DNA of 64,000 nt from Psychrobacter pacificensis (GCF_900101915.1 NZ_FNAL01000002.1:62001-126000), one strand, 5' to 3'. Shown: positions 46,677-57,800, numbered from the stretch's first letter. The notes: a model not told the origin generated them from the sequence alone. Numbers and translations are program-made.

Positions 46677-48050
46677 TTAAGACTTATCACGGATAAGCTT
46701 ATAGTTTAAGAACTCAGTGATACCAAGCGTACCAAGCTCGCGACCAAATCCTGAACGTTTAACGCCGCCAAATGGGGTATTGGCTTCGGTACCAGACGGC
46801 GCGTTGATAGTGACCATGCCCACTTCTAATTTATCAGCAATATCAGCAGCTAGGGCAGCATCTTGCGTTTGGATAGAAGCACCAAGACCAAAAGGCACAT
46901 CATTAGCAATCTTGATAGCGTGATCGACATCACGAGCCTTGTAGACGACAGCGACAGGACCAAACAACTCTTCACGGTAGACATCCATTGATTCAGTGAC
47001 ATCTGTTAGTACCGCAGGTTTGAACCATGCACCAGGCTTATCTTTGACCAGTCCACCTTCTACTAGGACCGTCGCGCCTGCTTCAACGGCACTATCTAAC
47101 TGCGCTTGCAGATTGACCGCGGCAGCCTTTGAAGACATTGGGCCGATAAAGGTTTTTTCATCAAGAGGATTGGCCAATGTCATACCACGTACAGCATCAG
47201 TAAAGCCCTCAACGAACTTGTCATAGACAGACTCAAGCACGATTAGGCGTTTGGCGGCGTTACAGGCTTGGCCGGCATTACCAAAACGACCAGAGATCGC
47301 GCCTTTTATCGCTTGTTTGATATCGGCATCTGCTGCAACGATAAAGGCATCGGAGCCGCCAAGCTCCAACACGACTTTTTTGAGTGCGCCGCCTGCTTCT
47401 TTGGCAACGGCTTGTCCAGCGCGCTCAGAGCCAGTGAGTGAGATACCTTGTACACGCTTGTCATGAATAATAGTCGCTGCCTGCTCGTTGGTGGCAAAGA
47501 TATTGTTATAAACACCTTCAGGTACGCCGACCTCTTTGAACATATCAGCGATAACTTCTGCAGTCTTAGGGCATTGAGGCGCGTGCTTTAAGATAATAGT
47601 ATTACCTGCCATAAAGTTTGGCGCGACAAAACGTGCCACTTGATAATGCGGATAATTCCACGGCATGATACCGAGTAGAACGCCAACAGGACGTTTTTCT
47701 ACCGAAGCTGATCCTGAGTCAACGTCAATGGTATTCGGCGCGAGTAGCTGCTCAGCATTGTCTGCATAGTAACGATAGATCTCAGCGACCAGACCGATTT
47801 CACCCTTGGCTTGTGCAACGGGTTTACCCATCTCACCCGTCACGATACGAGCCAGCTCGTCTTGACGTTCCAGATAGCTATCGGCAATTTTATGCAGTAG
47901 TGCACTGCGCTCGCTTAGTGAAACCTGACGCCAGTCTTGATAGGCGTTGTCAGCCTGCTCGATGACTTGCTGGATGTCTTGTTCAGTGGCGGTAGGGTAA
48001 GTGGCTTCTAGTTCGCCAGTGGCTGGATTGTTGATTTGATAATCGCTCAT
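46677..48050 (-). CDS. NAD-dependent succinate semialdehyde dehydrogenase (Sad/YneI type)
   Basis: 457 aa. Aldehyde dehydrogenase with Glu229 (LELGGSDAF) and Cys263 (GNAGQACNAAKR). The short N-terminus (MSDYQINNPATGELEATYPT), MPWNYPHYQVARF and KHAPQCP follow the Sad/YneI branch rather than GabD. It likely oxidises succinate semialdehyde with NAD, giving this locus a second enzyme for the same step. Ribosome site AAGGAAAAAG. Confidence 0.9.
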   Translation of the reverse strand: MSDYQINNPATGELEATYPTATEQDIQQVIEQADNAYQDWRQVSLSERSALLHKIADSYLERQDELARIVTGEMGKPVAQAKGEIGLVAEIYRYYADNAEQLLAPNTIDVDSGSASVEKRPVGVLLGIMPWNYPHYQVARFVAPNFMAGNTIILKHAPQCPKTAEVIADMFKEVGVPEGVYNNIFATNEQAATIIHDKRVQGISLTGSERAGQAVAKEAGGALKKVVLELGGSDAFIVAADADIKQAIKGAISGRFGNAGQACNAAKRLIVLESVYDKFVEGFTDAVRGMTLANPLDEKTFIGPMSSKAAAVNLQAQLDSAVEAGATVLVEGGLVKDKPGAWFKPAVLTDVTESMDVYREELFGPVAVVYKARDVDHAIKIANDVPFGLGASIQTQDAALAADIADKLEVGMVTINAPSGTEANTPFGGVKRSGFGRELGTLGITEFLNYKLIRDKS

Positions 48051-48315
48051 ACTTTTTCCTTATTTTTAGCGTGTTTTTGGGTTTAAAATCCATTTTTGTG
48101 TTTATGCTTATATTTTCAGTTACTGCTATGCTTTCATTTGCTAATAAGTGCGATTTATTATGGTTCATTGTAATACAATGAATATTACCGCCGCCATAGA
48201 CAATCTCTTTTATGCGTACTCCCACTACTTGATGCTGCGGAGAGATTTTTTCAAAGTGCACATACACCAATGACTTATTAGGCTCGTGTTCTGTAACTTT
48301 AAACTGAATACTCAT
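47983..48315 (-). CDS. Doubtful small ORF upstream of the semialdehyde dehydrogenase gene
   Basis: 110 codons from ATG 48315, running 68 bp into the next gene in another frame. The first ~80 residues (MSIQFKVTEHEPNKSLVYVHFEK, shown in parts here: MSIQFKVTEHEPNK then VYVHFEK) look protein-like, the last ~30 do not. No good ribosome site. It may be a remnant or nothing. I recognise no family. Confidence 0.22.
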   Translation of the reverse strand: MSIQFKVTEHEPNKSLVYVHFEKISPQHQVVGVRIKEIVYGGGNIHCITMNHNKSHLLANESIAVTENISINTKMDFKPKNTLKIRKKYERLSNQQSSHWRTRSHLPYRH

Positions 48316-48329
48316 CTTAATACAGATTG

Positions 48330-48366
48330 AAAATGCCACTTCCATTGCTGGAAATGGCATTTTTTT
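48330..48366. terminator. Terminator-like hairpin downstream of the glycosyltransferase gene
   Basis: AAAATGCCA and TGGCATTTT pair, with an inner TTCC/GGAA extension. It stands between the end of the leftward glycosyltransferase gene and the semialdehyde dehydrogenase leader. T runs are on both strands, longer on the plus. Confidence 0.7.
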
Positions 48367-48427
48367 GCTTAATACATCTCATCATGACTGAGATTGGCTC
48401 CTGCACAGATAGAGGTAGGCAGTCAGC

Positions 48428-49804
48428 TTATGACTTTTGATCAGCGTCAGGTGCTTCTGATTTGATATCTACTTTTGTTGTTTCTTCTACTTTTATTTCA
48501 TCTTCTATTTCTGGCGATTCCGCTTTACTTGCTTTTTCTTTGATCAATTTGACTTTTGGGCGTTTGGGGATGGGTTCGACATGTTTGACCGCCGCACCAA
48601 AGGCAGGTTTATAGGTCTTTTTAAGGCTTCTTTTGGTTCTTCGTACGGCGAGCGCATCGGCCTCAGCCTGTTCTTCTGCCAGCGCAGTATCGTACAATCC
48701 TTGGTATACCGCGATTGTCTTTTCGATCATCTCACGCATGGTGAATTTGTTGGTCATCTCAGGTCGCGTCACACTTTCTAATTGATTGCGCACCGCTTTA
48801 CATAACGAGTTGGCATTGTGTTCTTTTACCAAACCTTGCGGATAGAGCGGTTGTAAGATTTCGCTAAAGGCGGCTTTATCCCAGCCAATGACAGGTGTGC
48901 CCAAATGAATCGCTTGCAGGGCATTAATGCCGATCGATTCTGGTTCATTGGCAAGTGCCATAACGATATTGGCCGCTGAGAGCCATTCACGCATGTCATT
49001 ACGCTTGCTACCCACATAAGTAATGCGCTCAGCCAACCCCAGACTGTGAGTACGTTGACGAAAGTCTTCATGAGCGACATCACCATCTTTATCATCATCG
49101 TCCATAATGATGACATGAATATTGGGAAATTGCTCTTGTAGATTGCCCAAGATATCAATCAGCCATTCTTGACCATACTCATTGCCAATGACCGTTGGAA
49201 ATACGAGCCACTTCTTATGCTCAAGCTCAGGATATTCCGCAAAGGTATGACGCAACCAATAGACCGATGGATTGTGCCGATAAGGATAGCGCCGAGTATC
49301 AATGCCGCGGTAGATACGCGTGATGACTTTGGGATCGGCTTCCTCGCGGCGCAGTCTTCTTGTTAGATATTGGGTGACGCTATCAGAGACCGTTATAATT
49401 GTATCGACATTGAGCAATGCTTGAGAGTATTTATTGATAGGATAAAACCCATACATGGTCGAGACCAGCTTTGGGAAACGCTTGACCCGCGCTCGGCGCA
49501 ATGCTAAATGCAATATCCATGCAGGGGTGCGCGAATGTACATGAATGACATCAGGCTCATACTTCTCAATCAAATGCCGTAGTGCTGAAACTTGCAGCAA
49601 TGACAGCCACGATTTTTTGTTCATGTGGACTTGATGATAGTGATTGCCATCACGCTTGAGCCGTCTGACCAAGTCATTGCTCTCATCAGCGCTAGAAACA
49701 ATGATCGAGGTATGCCCGTTTTTGACCAGTGCGCGCCCAAGATGAAAAATACCGCGCTCGGATTCATCATGCTTCAAAGACGACAGTAGGCGCATCACTT
49801 TCAT
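48428..49804 (-). CDS. Glycosyltransferase family 4-like protein
   Basis: 458 aa from ATG 49804 (MKVMRLLSSL); an in-frame GTG at 49819 is the alternative. GT-B fold: N-terminal RGIFHLGRALVKNGH, DVIHVHSRTPAW, then C-terminal GT4 nucleotide-sugar region NEPESIGINALQAIHLGTPVIGWD with the conserved Glu-x7-Glu-type arrangement. Probably transfers a sugar in LPS/lipooligosaccharide or capsule assembly at the inner membrane face. The last ~75 residues are a highly charged Lys/Glu-rich tail of low complexity. No other surface-sugar genes are adjacent. Confidence 0.88.
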   Translation of the reverse strand: MKVMRLLSSLKHDESERGIFHLGRALVKNGHTSIIVSSADESNDLVRRLKRDGNHYHQVHMNKKSWLSLLQVSALRHLIEKYEPDVIHVHSRTPAWILHLALRRARVKRFPKLVSTMYGFYPINKYSQALLNVDTIITVSDSVTQYLTRRLRREEADPKVITRIYRGIDTRRYPYRHNPSVYWLRHTFAEYPELEHKKWLVFPTVIGNEYGQEWLIDILGNLQEQFPNIHVIIMDDDDKDGDVAHEDFRQRTHSLGLAERITYVGSKRNDMREWLSAANIVMALANEPESIGINALQAIHLGTPVIGWDKAAFSEILQPLYPQGLVKEHNANSLCKAVRNQLESVTRPEMTNKFTMREMIEKTIAVYQGLYDTALAEEQAEADALAVRRTKRSLKKTYKPAFGAAVKHVEPIPKRPKVKLIKEKASKAESPEIEDEIKVEETTKVDIKSEAPDADQKS

Positions 49805-49957
49805 AATAACATAGGTCACAGGTTAGGAGGATCAAGCTGCTATTGTCAGTTAAAAGCGCATAAAACTCAACCATCAAGATAAAAAGATGGCGTCAGATAT
49901 GTGGCTTTCCAGCAGATATGAGCATAATTTTCTTGGCTCAAAACTACTCAAATGTAT

Positions 49958-50830
49958 TTAGCGGCGTTTTTGTAGATGCTCAGCGTTGGGCAATACTTGT
50001 TTTTCGCTTAAGTATTTCCAATATCGCTGCGGTAGATATTGCCTGTGTAGCTTGGGATTTTTGCGCTCCTTGATATTGACGTTGGTAAAGTAGCCTTGCC
50101 AAAACTTTTGATAACGCTGCTCATCAGGGCTATGAATGCTGGCAGGATTGCGTAGTACCGCATCATCAAGGTCGGTGATGGTTTGTAGCGGCGCGGGACG
50201 AGTAGGCGTGCTATTACTTTTATCATAATAAATGCCGTAGCCGCGTGTCAGATCATAAATCGCCCAGTGCTGATCTTGATAACGCTGACGAAAATGCTCC
50301 CCAATCAGTGGCAATACATTAAAATCAGGCTCGACCCGTGCAAAATAAATATCATCGGTCGTGTGCTCAAAACGTACAAAGGCCTCCATGCGATGTTTTT
50401 CACGGCCGACGGATTTGACCGTCTGTACCAGCTCTAACACATCCAAGTGACCAAGATCTTGCATGATATTTCGGCTAGGGTAGTCAATGGCATACTTAAC
50501 CACACGGAATAAAGTCGTGCCGATATCGTCCTTTTCTGATAAAAACCCCCACAAGATATTGCGCATACCTGAGCGACCAAGCAAGCTATTTAGTTTAACC
50601 AATACGCGCTCTGCGTTGTCTGCATCCGTTGCGACGCTAATCGCTTGCGCAATCAAGGAGGGTATATAACAGTCTTGAGCGGTGAGTTTGAGTGAGGCGT
50701 CTTCTTGCAATCGATTGGCATAGACATAAAACACCGCGCTGAGCCAGCCCTCAAAGCTTGGCTCATACAGCACAATGCTGGGCGTTAACTGACCGATAGT
50801 ATAATTGTCGTTTTGCACAAGTGCTGACAT
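49958..50830 (-). CDS. DUF4130 family, putative DNA metabolism protein
   Basis: 290 aa. Resembles the TIGR03915/DUF4130 family: N-terminal VLYEPSFEGWLSAVFYVY, central REKHRMEAFVRFEHTTDDIYFARVEPDFNVLPLIGEHF, and the FA(D/R)Q.W.IYD motif seen here as DQHWAIYDLTRGYGIYYD. The family is almost always next to a radical-SAM protein with a helix-hairpin-helix motif, as here, and is proposed to act in DNA modification or repair. Biochemical role is not established. Confidence 0.85.
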   Translation of the reverse strand: MSALVQNDNYTIGQLTPSIVLYEPSFEGWLSAVFYVYANRLQEDASLKLTAQDCYIPSLIAQAISVATDADNAERVLVKLNSLLGRSGMRNILWGFLSEKDDIGTTLFRVVKYAIDYPSRNIMQDLGHLDVLELVQTVKSVGREKHRMEAFVRFEHTTDDIYFARVEPDFNVLPLIGEHFRQRYQDQHWAIYDLTRGYGIYYDKSNSTPTRPAPLQTITDLDDAVLRNPASIHSPDEQRYQKFWQGYFTNVNIKERKNPKLHRQYLPQRYWKYLSEKQVLPNAEHLQKRR

Positions 50831-50949
50831 GGTTTATCCTGAAACGATGTGAAATGTATTTTGGCTCGCCATAAAATGTATGTAAGTATTGTCAAATGCT
50901 ACTGGGGGATATTTTTCTTGCGTGCTGTTCGCATCGCGTGACAGAGGCT

Positions 50950-51118
50950 GCAAAAAAGAGTCCTGTCCCCTGCTTTTTATCGTTGGGGCTGATGCTAAAA
51001 TTGCCCCATACTGCGTTACAAATCTCGCTAAGGCATCTGCATTATCGTCGCTTTGTGCCTTGTCTGGAACAGTTTTAGCGATCAGCAGTGCCTATTTGCG
51101 AATGTTCAACACGCCCTA
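50950..51118. repeat. Dispersed 169-bp repeat, copy 1
   Basis: Nearly identical to 61188-61355: one base indel in a T run and one A/G substitution separate the two. Each copy contains a large imperfect palindrome, GCTGATGCTAAAATT near the left and AATTTTAGCGATCAGC (or AGTTTTAGC form) near the right. No coding capacity. This copy sits between the radical-SAM and DUF4130 genes, which are usually adjacent, so it was probably inserted. Likely a non-autonomous mobile or REP-like element. Confidence 0.9.
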
Positions 51119-51148
51119 GATTGATTTATATTTATGACAATGCCAAAT

Positions 51149-52417
51149 TTAAAACAACGCTAGCTGTCCGCTACGTTGATCTTTAAACTTGGTCTGCGTT
51201 TGCGCCAGTACATACTGACGGAAGTTATCGCGTGTCAAATGGGCAAGGTGCTCGTTTTTGCCAGTGGTTGCGATAAAATACTTGGCACGGTTGACCGCGG
51301 CTCCCATCTTTTTTAGATGATAGAGCGTCAACTGGTTAAATTTGCGCGCTTTGACGATTTTTTTGGCCGTCTTGGTACCGATGCCAGGGATACGCACGAT
51401 CATCTCATAAGTCGCTGTCTGAATATTGACGGGGAAATGCTCGCGATGGCGTATCGCCCACGCCAGTTTTGGGTCACAGTCTAAGTCCAAAAATGGCGAT
51501 TCTGGCTCGACAATTTCATGCGCACCAAACCCATAAAAACGCATTAACCAATCTGCTTGATATAGACGGTTCTCGCGCACCATCGGCACAGGGGTCCCAA
51601 TCGCTGGCAAGCGATTATCAGAGAGCATCGGTACATAACCTGAGTAATAGACACGCTTGAGATCGTAGGTTTTGTAAAAGTGACTCGATAGCTGAATCAC
51701 TTGCAGATCCGTCTCGTTACTTGCACCGACGATCATTTGACTGGTCTGACCCGCGGGCGTAAATTTAGGCGCTTTTTTGTGGGTTTTGCGACTCTCACGG
51801 ATAGTTATAATCTCTTCTTTAACCGTTTCCATCGGTGCTTTTAGCTCATCATGTGACTTCTCAGGCGCAAGCAATGCGAGCCCTGACTTAGTCGGAATTT
51901 CGATGTTGACGCTCAGACGGTCTGCATATAGTCCTGCCTCTAGCAATAGCTCTTTTGAAGCGCCAGGAATAGTTTTTAGATGAATATAACCGTTAAAACG
52001 CTCGCGAGTACGCAGGAGCTTGGCAACTTCGACCAGTCGCTCCATCGTATAGTCGCCACTTTTGAATATACCAGAGCTGAGAAATAGCCCCTCAATATAG
52101 TTGCGGCGATAAAACTGCATGGTCAAATCAACCACTTCTTCAACCGTAAAAGCAGCGCGCGGCGTGTCGTTGCTTTTACGTGAAGTACAATACGCGCAAT
52201 CATAGATGCAATGGTTGGTCAAAAGAATTTTTAGCAGACTGACACAGCGACCATCTTCGGTATAGCTGTGACAGATACCGGTTGCTGAGGCATCGCCTAG
52301 AGCGCCGCCTTGGTTTTTGCGAGTACCAGCGGAGGAGGAGCAAGAGACATCATACTTGGCAGCGTCAGCCAAGATATTGAGCTTGCCCTGTAATCTTTCA
52401 TAATTGATGTTTGCCAT
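51149..52417 (-). CDS. Putative DNA modification/repair radical SAM protein
   Basis: 422 aa. Radical SAM [4Fe-4S] motif C-x3-C-x2-C (CIYDCAYC), TIM-barrel block GLFLSSGIFKSGDYTMERLVE, and a C-terminal helix-hairpin-helix IPGIGTKTAKKIVKAR. This matches the TIGR03916 family, the standing partner of DUF4130 proteins. Thought to act on DNA; no reaction is known. It precedes the DUF4130 gene on the same strand, with the dispersed repeat between. Confidence 0.9.
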   Translation of the reverse strand: MANINYERLQGKLNILADAAKYDVSCSSSAGTRKNQGGALGDASATGICHSYTEDGRCVSLLKILLTNHCIYDCAYCTSRKSNDTPRAAFTVEEVVDLTMQFYRRNYIEGLFLSSGIFKSGDYTMERLVEVAKLLRTRERFNGYIHLKTIPGASKELLLEAGLYADRLSVNIEIPTKSGLALLAPEKSHDELKAPMETVKEEIITIRESRKTHKKAPKFTPAGQTSQMIVGASNETDLQVIQLSSHFYKTYDLKRVYYSGYVPMLSDNRLPAIGTPVPMVRENRLYQADWLMRFYGFGAHEIVEPESPFLDLDCDPKLAWAIRHREHFPVNIQTATYEMIVRIPGIGTKTAKKIVKARKFNQLTLYHLKKMGAAVNRAKYFIATTGKNEHLAHLTRDNFRQYVLAQTQTKFKDQRSGQLALF

Positions 52418-52577
52418 AAGTCGGTTGTTACCAATTAATTAACGAGTAACCATTTTACCAAAATATGTATTAAGTCATTGTATTTATAAGAAAATTTAAA
52501 AAATAACACGACAGATAGTGTCGTATCCATCAAGAGGTTGTGAGCGAGCATACATGCTACTCGATATGACATACATT

Positions 52578-52607
52578 AAAAAAGGCCTTGAATATTCAAG
52601 ACCCTTT
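52578..52607 (-). terminator. Terminator of the DUF11-like gene
   Basis: On the minus strand AAAGG...CTTGAA pairs with TTCAAG...CCTTT with a small bulge and is followed by T. It lies ~50 bp after the stop of the secreted-protein gene. Confidence 0.65.
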
Positions 52608-52654
52608 GCAACATGATACTGTTAAAGATACGTATTTTGTAGTGAGTGCATTAT

Positions 52655-53557
52655 TTATTGAACCTTGGCACGTATCACGACGGTTTGATTACCATTGGCA
52701 TTAAGATTTGCTAAGTTCCATTTCAGGCCAGAGTAGTTTTCTTGCACAACAACGGTATTGCCAACTTGCTGAATGGTTTTATAAGTGTCGCCGCCAGTGG
52801 TGGCAAACGTTGGTAATGGGCTATTTAACGATACCAGCTGGACGCCGCTTGGCAATGAAACCATAGCATTGATGTCATTAACTGGCTGTGCCGTGGTGTT
52901 GGTGTATGTGGTGTGATACTCAATGATATCACCAGGGGCGATATGGTTGGCAGGCACCGCAACTTCACGTCCAGCACTATTCTTCATGATTTTCATGACC
53001 TTGGTGTTTGCATTGACGACACCCGGCGTGCTAAAAGTCGGGGTCAATTGCAAGGTATCTAACGTGGTCGTCGTGATTTGATTGCTCACAGATGGATGGA
53101 TAGATGGCTGGTTAGTGATGACGGTTGTCGCTGGGGCATTCATCACAGGTAATGGAGTAGCGGTAGTGACAGGCAGGGCTTGTGTCACAGTGCTAACTGG
53201 CGCCGTGACGACGTCTACCTTGGTGACGCTATTGGTCACTCGATTGGTTACAGGTACGCTTGTGACAGTCGTGCTGCCTTGAACCACAGGAGATTGGCGA
53301 ACGACATAGCGCGGCACAGTCGTCACTTTTGTCACGGCATAAGGCATGCCATCTTGCATGGTGATACCGTTAGGTGTCGCAGTAATAGTGGCTGTTTTGC
53401 CATCAGAGTATTGTTCAACTACCGTCGTGCTACCACCAGCAGATGAGCTAATCGCAATCTCAGGATCGGCATGGGCTGAGGATGCAAGCACCATACCTGC
53501 GAGCATTGCAGATACCGTGGTGGTTAGTGCTGATGGTGTATAAGATTTCATGGTCAT
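52655..53557 (-). CDS. Secreted DUF11-like repeat protein
   Basis: 300 aa from ATG 53557, which has AAGGAGTC upstream; an upstream in-frame extension lacks one. A signal peptide ends at SSAHA-DPE. The centre is a low-complexity Thr/Val/Pro-rich stretch (about residues 60-180). The C-terminal ~110 residues resemble a DUF11/CARDB-like beta domain (IAPGDIIEYHTTYTNTTAQPVNDINAMVSLP). Probably exported to the periplasm or cell surface. Function unknown. Confidence 0.75.
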   Translation of the reverse strand: MTMKSYTPSALTTTVSAMLAGMVLASSAHADPEIAISSSAGGSTTVVEQYSDGKTATITATPNGITMQDGMPYAVTKVTTVPRYVVRQSPVVQGSTTVTSVPVTNRVTNSVTKVDVVTAPVSTVTQALPVTTATPLPVMNAPATTVITNQPSIHPSVSNQITTTTLDTLQLTPTFSTPGVVNANTKVMKIMKNSAGREVAVPANHIAPGDIIEYHTTYTNTTAQPVNDINAMVSLPSGVQLVSLNSPLPTFATTGGDTYKTIQQVGNTVVVQENYSGLKWNLANLNANGNQTVVIRAKVQ

Positions 53558-54058
53558 AATAGACTCCTTAACAGTATCAATAAAAAAAAGCAGCAATAAG
53601 TAAAACAGCAATAATTAACGTCTAAACAAGCAAAACCCCCGCTAAATGACACCAAAAAGTATGCCAAATAACGAGGGTATCAGTACTGACGATAGTCGGT
53701 GTCTATAATCAGACCATCATTATTTTGAGTAAAAGTGCTTCAGTATAAATTTACATCGATATTACGGGGTAACATCACCTAATATAAAAATTACGATGCA
53801 CTAAAAACTCAAATAATTATGCGCCAAAACAAATCGTGTATAAAAGCTGCATTGTGTAACCGAAACGGTATAAATGCTATCAATACGTAATGTTGCTTGT
53901 ATTCATGTTATTGGGTGGCGAATAGCCAGCCGTATCTGTCACTGTCAAACATGTTTGCTATTTAAGAGCCCTAGTATTTAAAGAGCTATTATTCAAAGCG
54001 CCTTTCATCCAGCCTTTAAAGCATCACGCCTACGGATGACCAGAAATAGTGAGTCTTA
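53558..54058. other. Intergenic stretch without a gene
   Basis: About 500 bp of AT-rich DNA between greA and the secreted-protein gene, both leftward. It must hold the greA 3' end and the promoter of the secreted-protein gene. I see no credible ORF, repeat or strong hairpin. Confidence 0.5.
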
Positions 54059-54535
54059 TTAGTCGTAGATAACTTTCATCACTTCGTATTCCACCACGCC
54101 CTTTGGCGTTTCGATACGCACTTCATCGCCTTCAAACTTACCGATGAGGCCACGCGCGATTGGTGAGTTAACTGAGATTTTGCCAGCCTTGAAATCGGCT
54201 TCATCATCGCCGACGATTTTGTACTGTTTTTCTTCTTCAGTGTCCATGTTTTCGATTATGACGCTGACGCCAAATACGACACGACCTTCTTTTGGCAATG
54301 TTGAAGGATCGATGACTTGTGCGCCGCCAAGCTTGGCTTCGATATCACGGATACGTGCTTCGCAAAAGCCTTGTTGCTCACGGGCAGCGTGGTACTCAGC
54401 GTTTTCTTTTAAATCGCCGTGCTCGCGGGCTTCAGCAATCGATGCGGTGATGCGTGGACGGTCGACACTTTTTAACTGTTTTAATTCAGCTTCTAAAGCT
54501 GCATGTCCTTGCGGAGTCATGGGATAACGTTGCAT
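54059..54535 (-). CDS. greA: Transcription elongation factor GreA
   Basis: 158 aa, full length. Cleavage factor that rescues backtracked RNA polymerase. N-terminal coiled coil with the conserved acidic tip ([20 protein letters not shown]) and C-terminal FKBP-like domain ([33 protein letters not shown]). It lies downstream of carAB on the same strand, as in several gammaproteobacteria, but a terminator intervenes. Confidence 0.97.
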   Translation of the reverse strand: MQRYPMTPQGHAALEAELKQLKSVDRPRITASIAEAREHGDLKENAEYHAAREQQGFCEARIRDIEAKLGGAQVIDPSTLPKEGRVVFGVSVIIENMDTEEEKQYKIVGDDEADFKAGKISVNSPIARGLIGKFEGDEVRIETPKGVVEYEVMKVIYD

Positions 54536-54707
54536 GTTTTTTCCTTAAACCAATAACACCACACCATCTCATAAGGAGATGGTGTCAATGTTGTTGCAAT
54601 GAGTATGAAATATAAAAAGAGCGGGGTTCAGATGGTGTCGTCAGTAAATAGGCTGTTGTGTGTTAGCACCTCTACTTTTAGCACCAAGCGCACTGAACCT
54701 TACGTAA

Positions 54708-54744
54708 TAAAAAGCATAGTCGCAATTTAGCCACTATGCTTTTG
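54708..54744 (-). terminator. Terminator between carB and greA
   Basis: AAAAGCATAGT and ACTATGCTTTT form an 11-bp perfect stem; on the minus strand a T-rich tail follows. It closes the carA-carB unit. The remaining 326-bp gap, which should hold the greA promoter, shows nothing else clear. Confidence 0.85.
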
Positions 54745-54861
54745 TAGGTTTGTCTCTTTCAAGATATTGTTTTTTTAACGTATGATTATCACAAAATAAT
54801 CAATAACAAGTCTTGGCTAAGCTTTTATATAAGCTTAGCGGTTATGCTTAATCTACTGAAA

Positions 54862-57800
54862 TTATTCAGCCGCGTCAATAGACTTTGCTTGCTCATGCAA
54901 ATCTTGTAACTTATAGACATCAAACGGTAAGTCAATGGCATAAGATTTACAAACCGCATCGGCTGCACCTAACGTGGTGACATAGAAGACTTTGCCCTGT
55001 AGGGCACTGCGGCGGATAGAGAACGAGTCCTCTTGTGCCTGCTTGCCTTCAGTCGTATTGATAATCAGGTCAATTTTGCCGTTTTTCAAGGCATCAACGA
55101 TATGTGGACGACCTTCAGTGACCTTGTTGATTTGCTGACTTTCGATACCAGCGTCGCTCAGTACTTTTTGCGTGCCAGTCGTTGAGACGATTTTGAAGCC
55201 AAAGTCTACAAGCTGACGGGCGATTGGGGCGATTTGTCCTTTGTCGCTATCACGAACTGAGATAAAGACCGTCTTGGTCTCGCCTTCAGTCGGTAGGCCA
55301 GGCAGACGCTCATTACTACCGATGATGGCTTTGTAGAATGCTTCGCCAAAGGTTTTGCCCACGCCCATGACTTCGCCTGTTGATTTCATCTCAGGACTCA
55401 AGATTGGATCAACACCTGGGAACTTAGCAAATGGGAACACCGCTTCTTTGACCGCATAAAATGCTGGGACAATCTCAGTCGTAAAGCCTTGGTCCTTGAG
55501 CGAGGTGCCAGCCATACAGCGAGCAGCAACCTGCGCTAGCGAAGTACCGATACACTTAGAGACAAACGGTACGGTACGTGCAGCACGTGGGTTCACCTCC
55601 AAAATGTATACCGTTTCGCCTTTGACCGCAAACTGAACGTTCATCAGACCGACAACGCCAAGCTCTTTTGCCATGGCGACCGTTTGCGCGCGCATTACAT
55701 CACATAATTCTTTAGATAGCGAGTAAGGCGGTAGCGAACATGCTGAATCACCTGAGTGGACACCTGCCTGTTCGATATGTTGCATGATACCGCCGATGAC
55801 CACGTCATTACCATCACATACGCAGTCGACATCGACTTCGATAGCGTCATCTAAGAAGCGATCAAGCAGGACAGGCGCTTCGTTTGAGGCTTGTACTGCG
55901 GTGCGCAGGTAATGTTTTAGCTCATCTTCGTTATAGACGATTTCCATCGCGCGGCCACCTAACACATAAGATGGACGTACCACCAATGGATAGCCTACGT
56001 CTTTTGCTTTAACCAAGCCATCTTCTAAGCTGGTTGCTAAAGCGTTCGATGGTTGTACAAGGTTTAGCTGCTGAATCATGTGTTGGAAGCGCTCACGGTC
56101 TTCAGCGCGGTCGATCGCATCAGGACTCGTACCGATGATTTTTACGCCCGCTGATTCTAGCGCACGCGCAAGTTTCAATGGCGTTTGGCCACCGAACTGC
56201 ACAATCACACCGTCTGGGTTTTCGATACGGACGATTTCTAGCACGTCTTCTAATGTGATTGGCTCAAAGTACAGACGGTCGGAGGTGTCATAATCGGTTG
56301 AAACCGTTTCTGGGTTACAGTTGACCATAATGGTCTCATAGCCGTCTTCACGCATGGCAAGCGCTGCATGTACACAGCAATAATCAAACTCGATACCTTG
56401 ACCGATACGGTTAGGGCCGCCACCGATGACCATAATTTTTTTCTTGTCAGTTGGATTGGCTTCACATTCGCTATCGTAGGTTGAGTACATATAAGCGGTG
56501 CTGGTCGCAAACTCTGCAGCACAGGTATCGACACGCTTATACACGGGATAGACGCCTAAATCCCAACGCTTTTTGCGTAGCTGCTTTTGTGAGATACCAA
56601 GCAATTTAGCCAAACGCAAATCTGACAAGCCTTTACGTTTAAAGCGACGTAGGTTGTTTTCGTTTAAGCCACCAAAGCCGAGTGATTTTACCGTCGCTTC
56701 AGTCTTAACGATGTCTTCGATTTGTACCAAGAACCACGGGTCAATCTTGGTGTAATTAAATACGTCATCAACGCTCATACCGACACGGAAGGCATCAGCA
56801 ACGTAATAGATACGCTCAGGCGTTGGAATGGTTAAGCGGTTGATAATCTCACTACGAGCCTTCTCAGCACTGACTTTGGATAAATCAATTTGCTCATCGA
56901 AACCATCCGCGCCAGTTTCCATACCGCGTAATGCCTTTTGCATCGACTCTTGGAAGTTACGACCGATCGCCATCACTTCGCCAACCGATTTCATCTGAGT
57001 CGATAGGATGTTGTCCGCTTGTGGGAATTTTTCAAAGTTAAAACGAGGTATCTTGGTGACAACGTAATCAAGCGCAGGCTCAAAGCTGGCTGGCGTTTTG
57101 CCGCCTGTGATGTCATTTTGCAATTCATCTAACGTATAACCGATTGCCAGTTTTGCCGCGATTTTGGCAATCGGGAAGCCAGTCGCTTTTGAGGCGAGGG
57201 CAGACGAGCGTGATACACGTGGGTTCATCTCGATGACGACCATACGTCCCGTATCAGGGTTGATACCGAACTGGACGTTTGAGCCGCCTGTTTCGACACC
57301 GATCTCACGCAATACTGCTAATGACGCATTACGCATGATTTGGTATTCTTTATCGGTCAAGGTCTGCGCGGGTGCGACAGTGATTGAGTCGCCTGTATGT
57401 ACGCCCATTGGGTCAAAGTTTTCGATGGCACAGATAATGATGCAGTTGTCGTTTTTGTCACGAACCACTTCCATCTCGTACTCTTTCCAACCGATGAGTG
57501 ACTCATCGATGAGTAGCTGATGATTTGGTGATAAATCAAAGCCGCGCTCACAAATCTCGATGAACTCATCGCGGTTATAAGCGATACCGCCGCCCGAACC
57601 ACCCATGGTGAATGAGGGACGAATGATACAGGGGTAGCCCATCTTTTCTTGCGTGGCAAAAGCTTCTTCCATCGTTTCAGCCGTTTCAGCGCGCGGACAC
57701 TCAAGGCCGATACGTTTCATCGCCTTGTCGAATAAGTCGCGATCTTCTGCCATCTCAATTGAGTCTTTGGTGGCGCCAATTAGCTCGCAGTCGTACTTAG

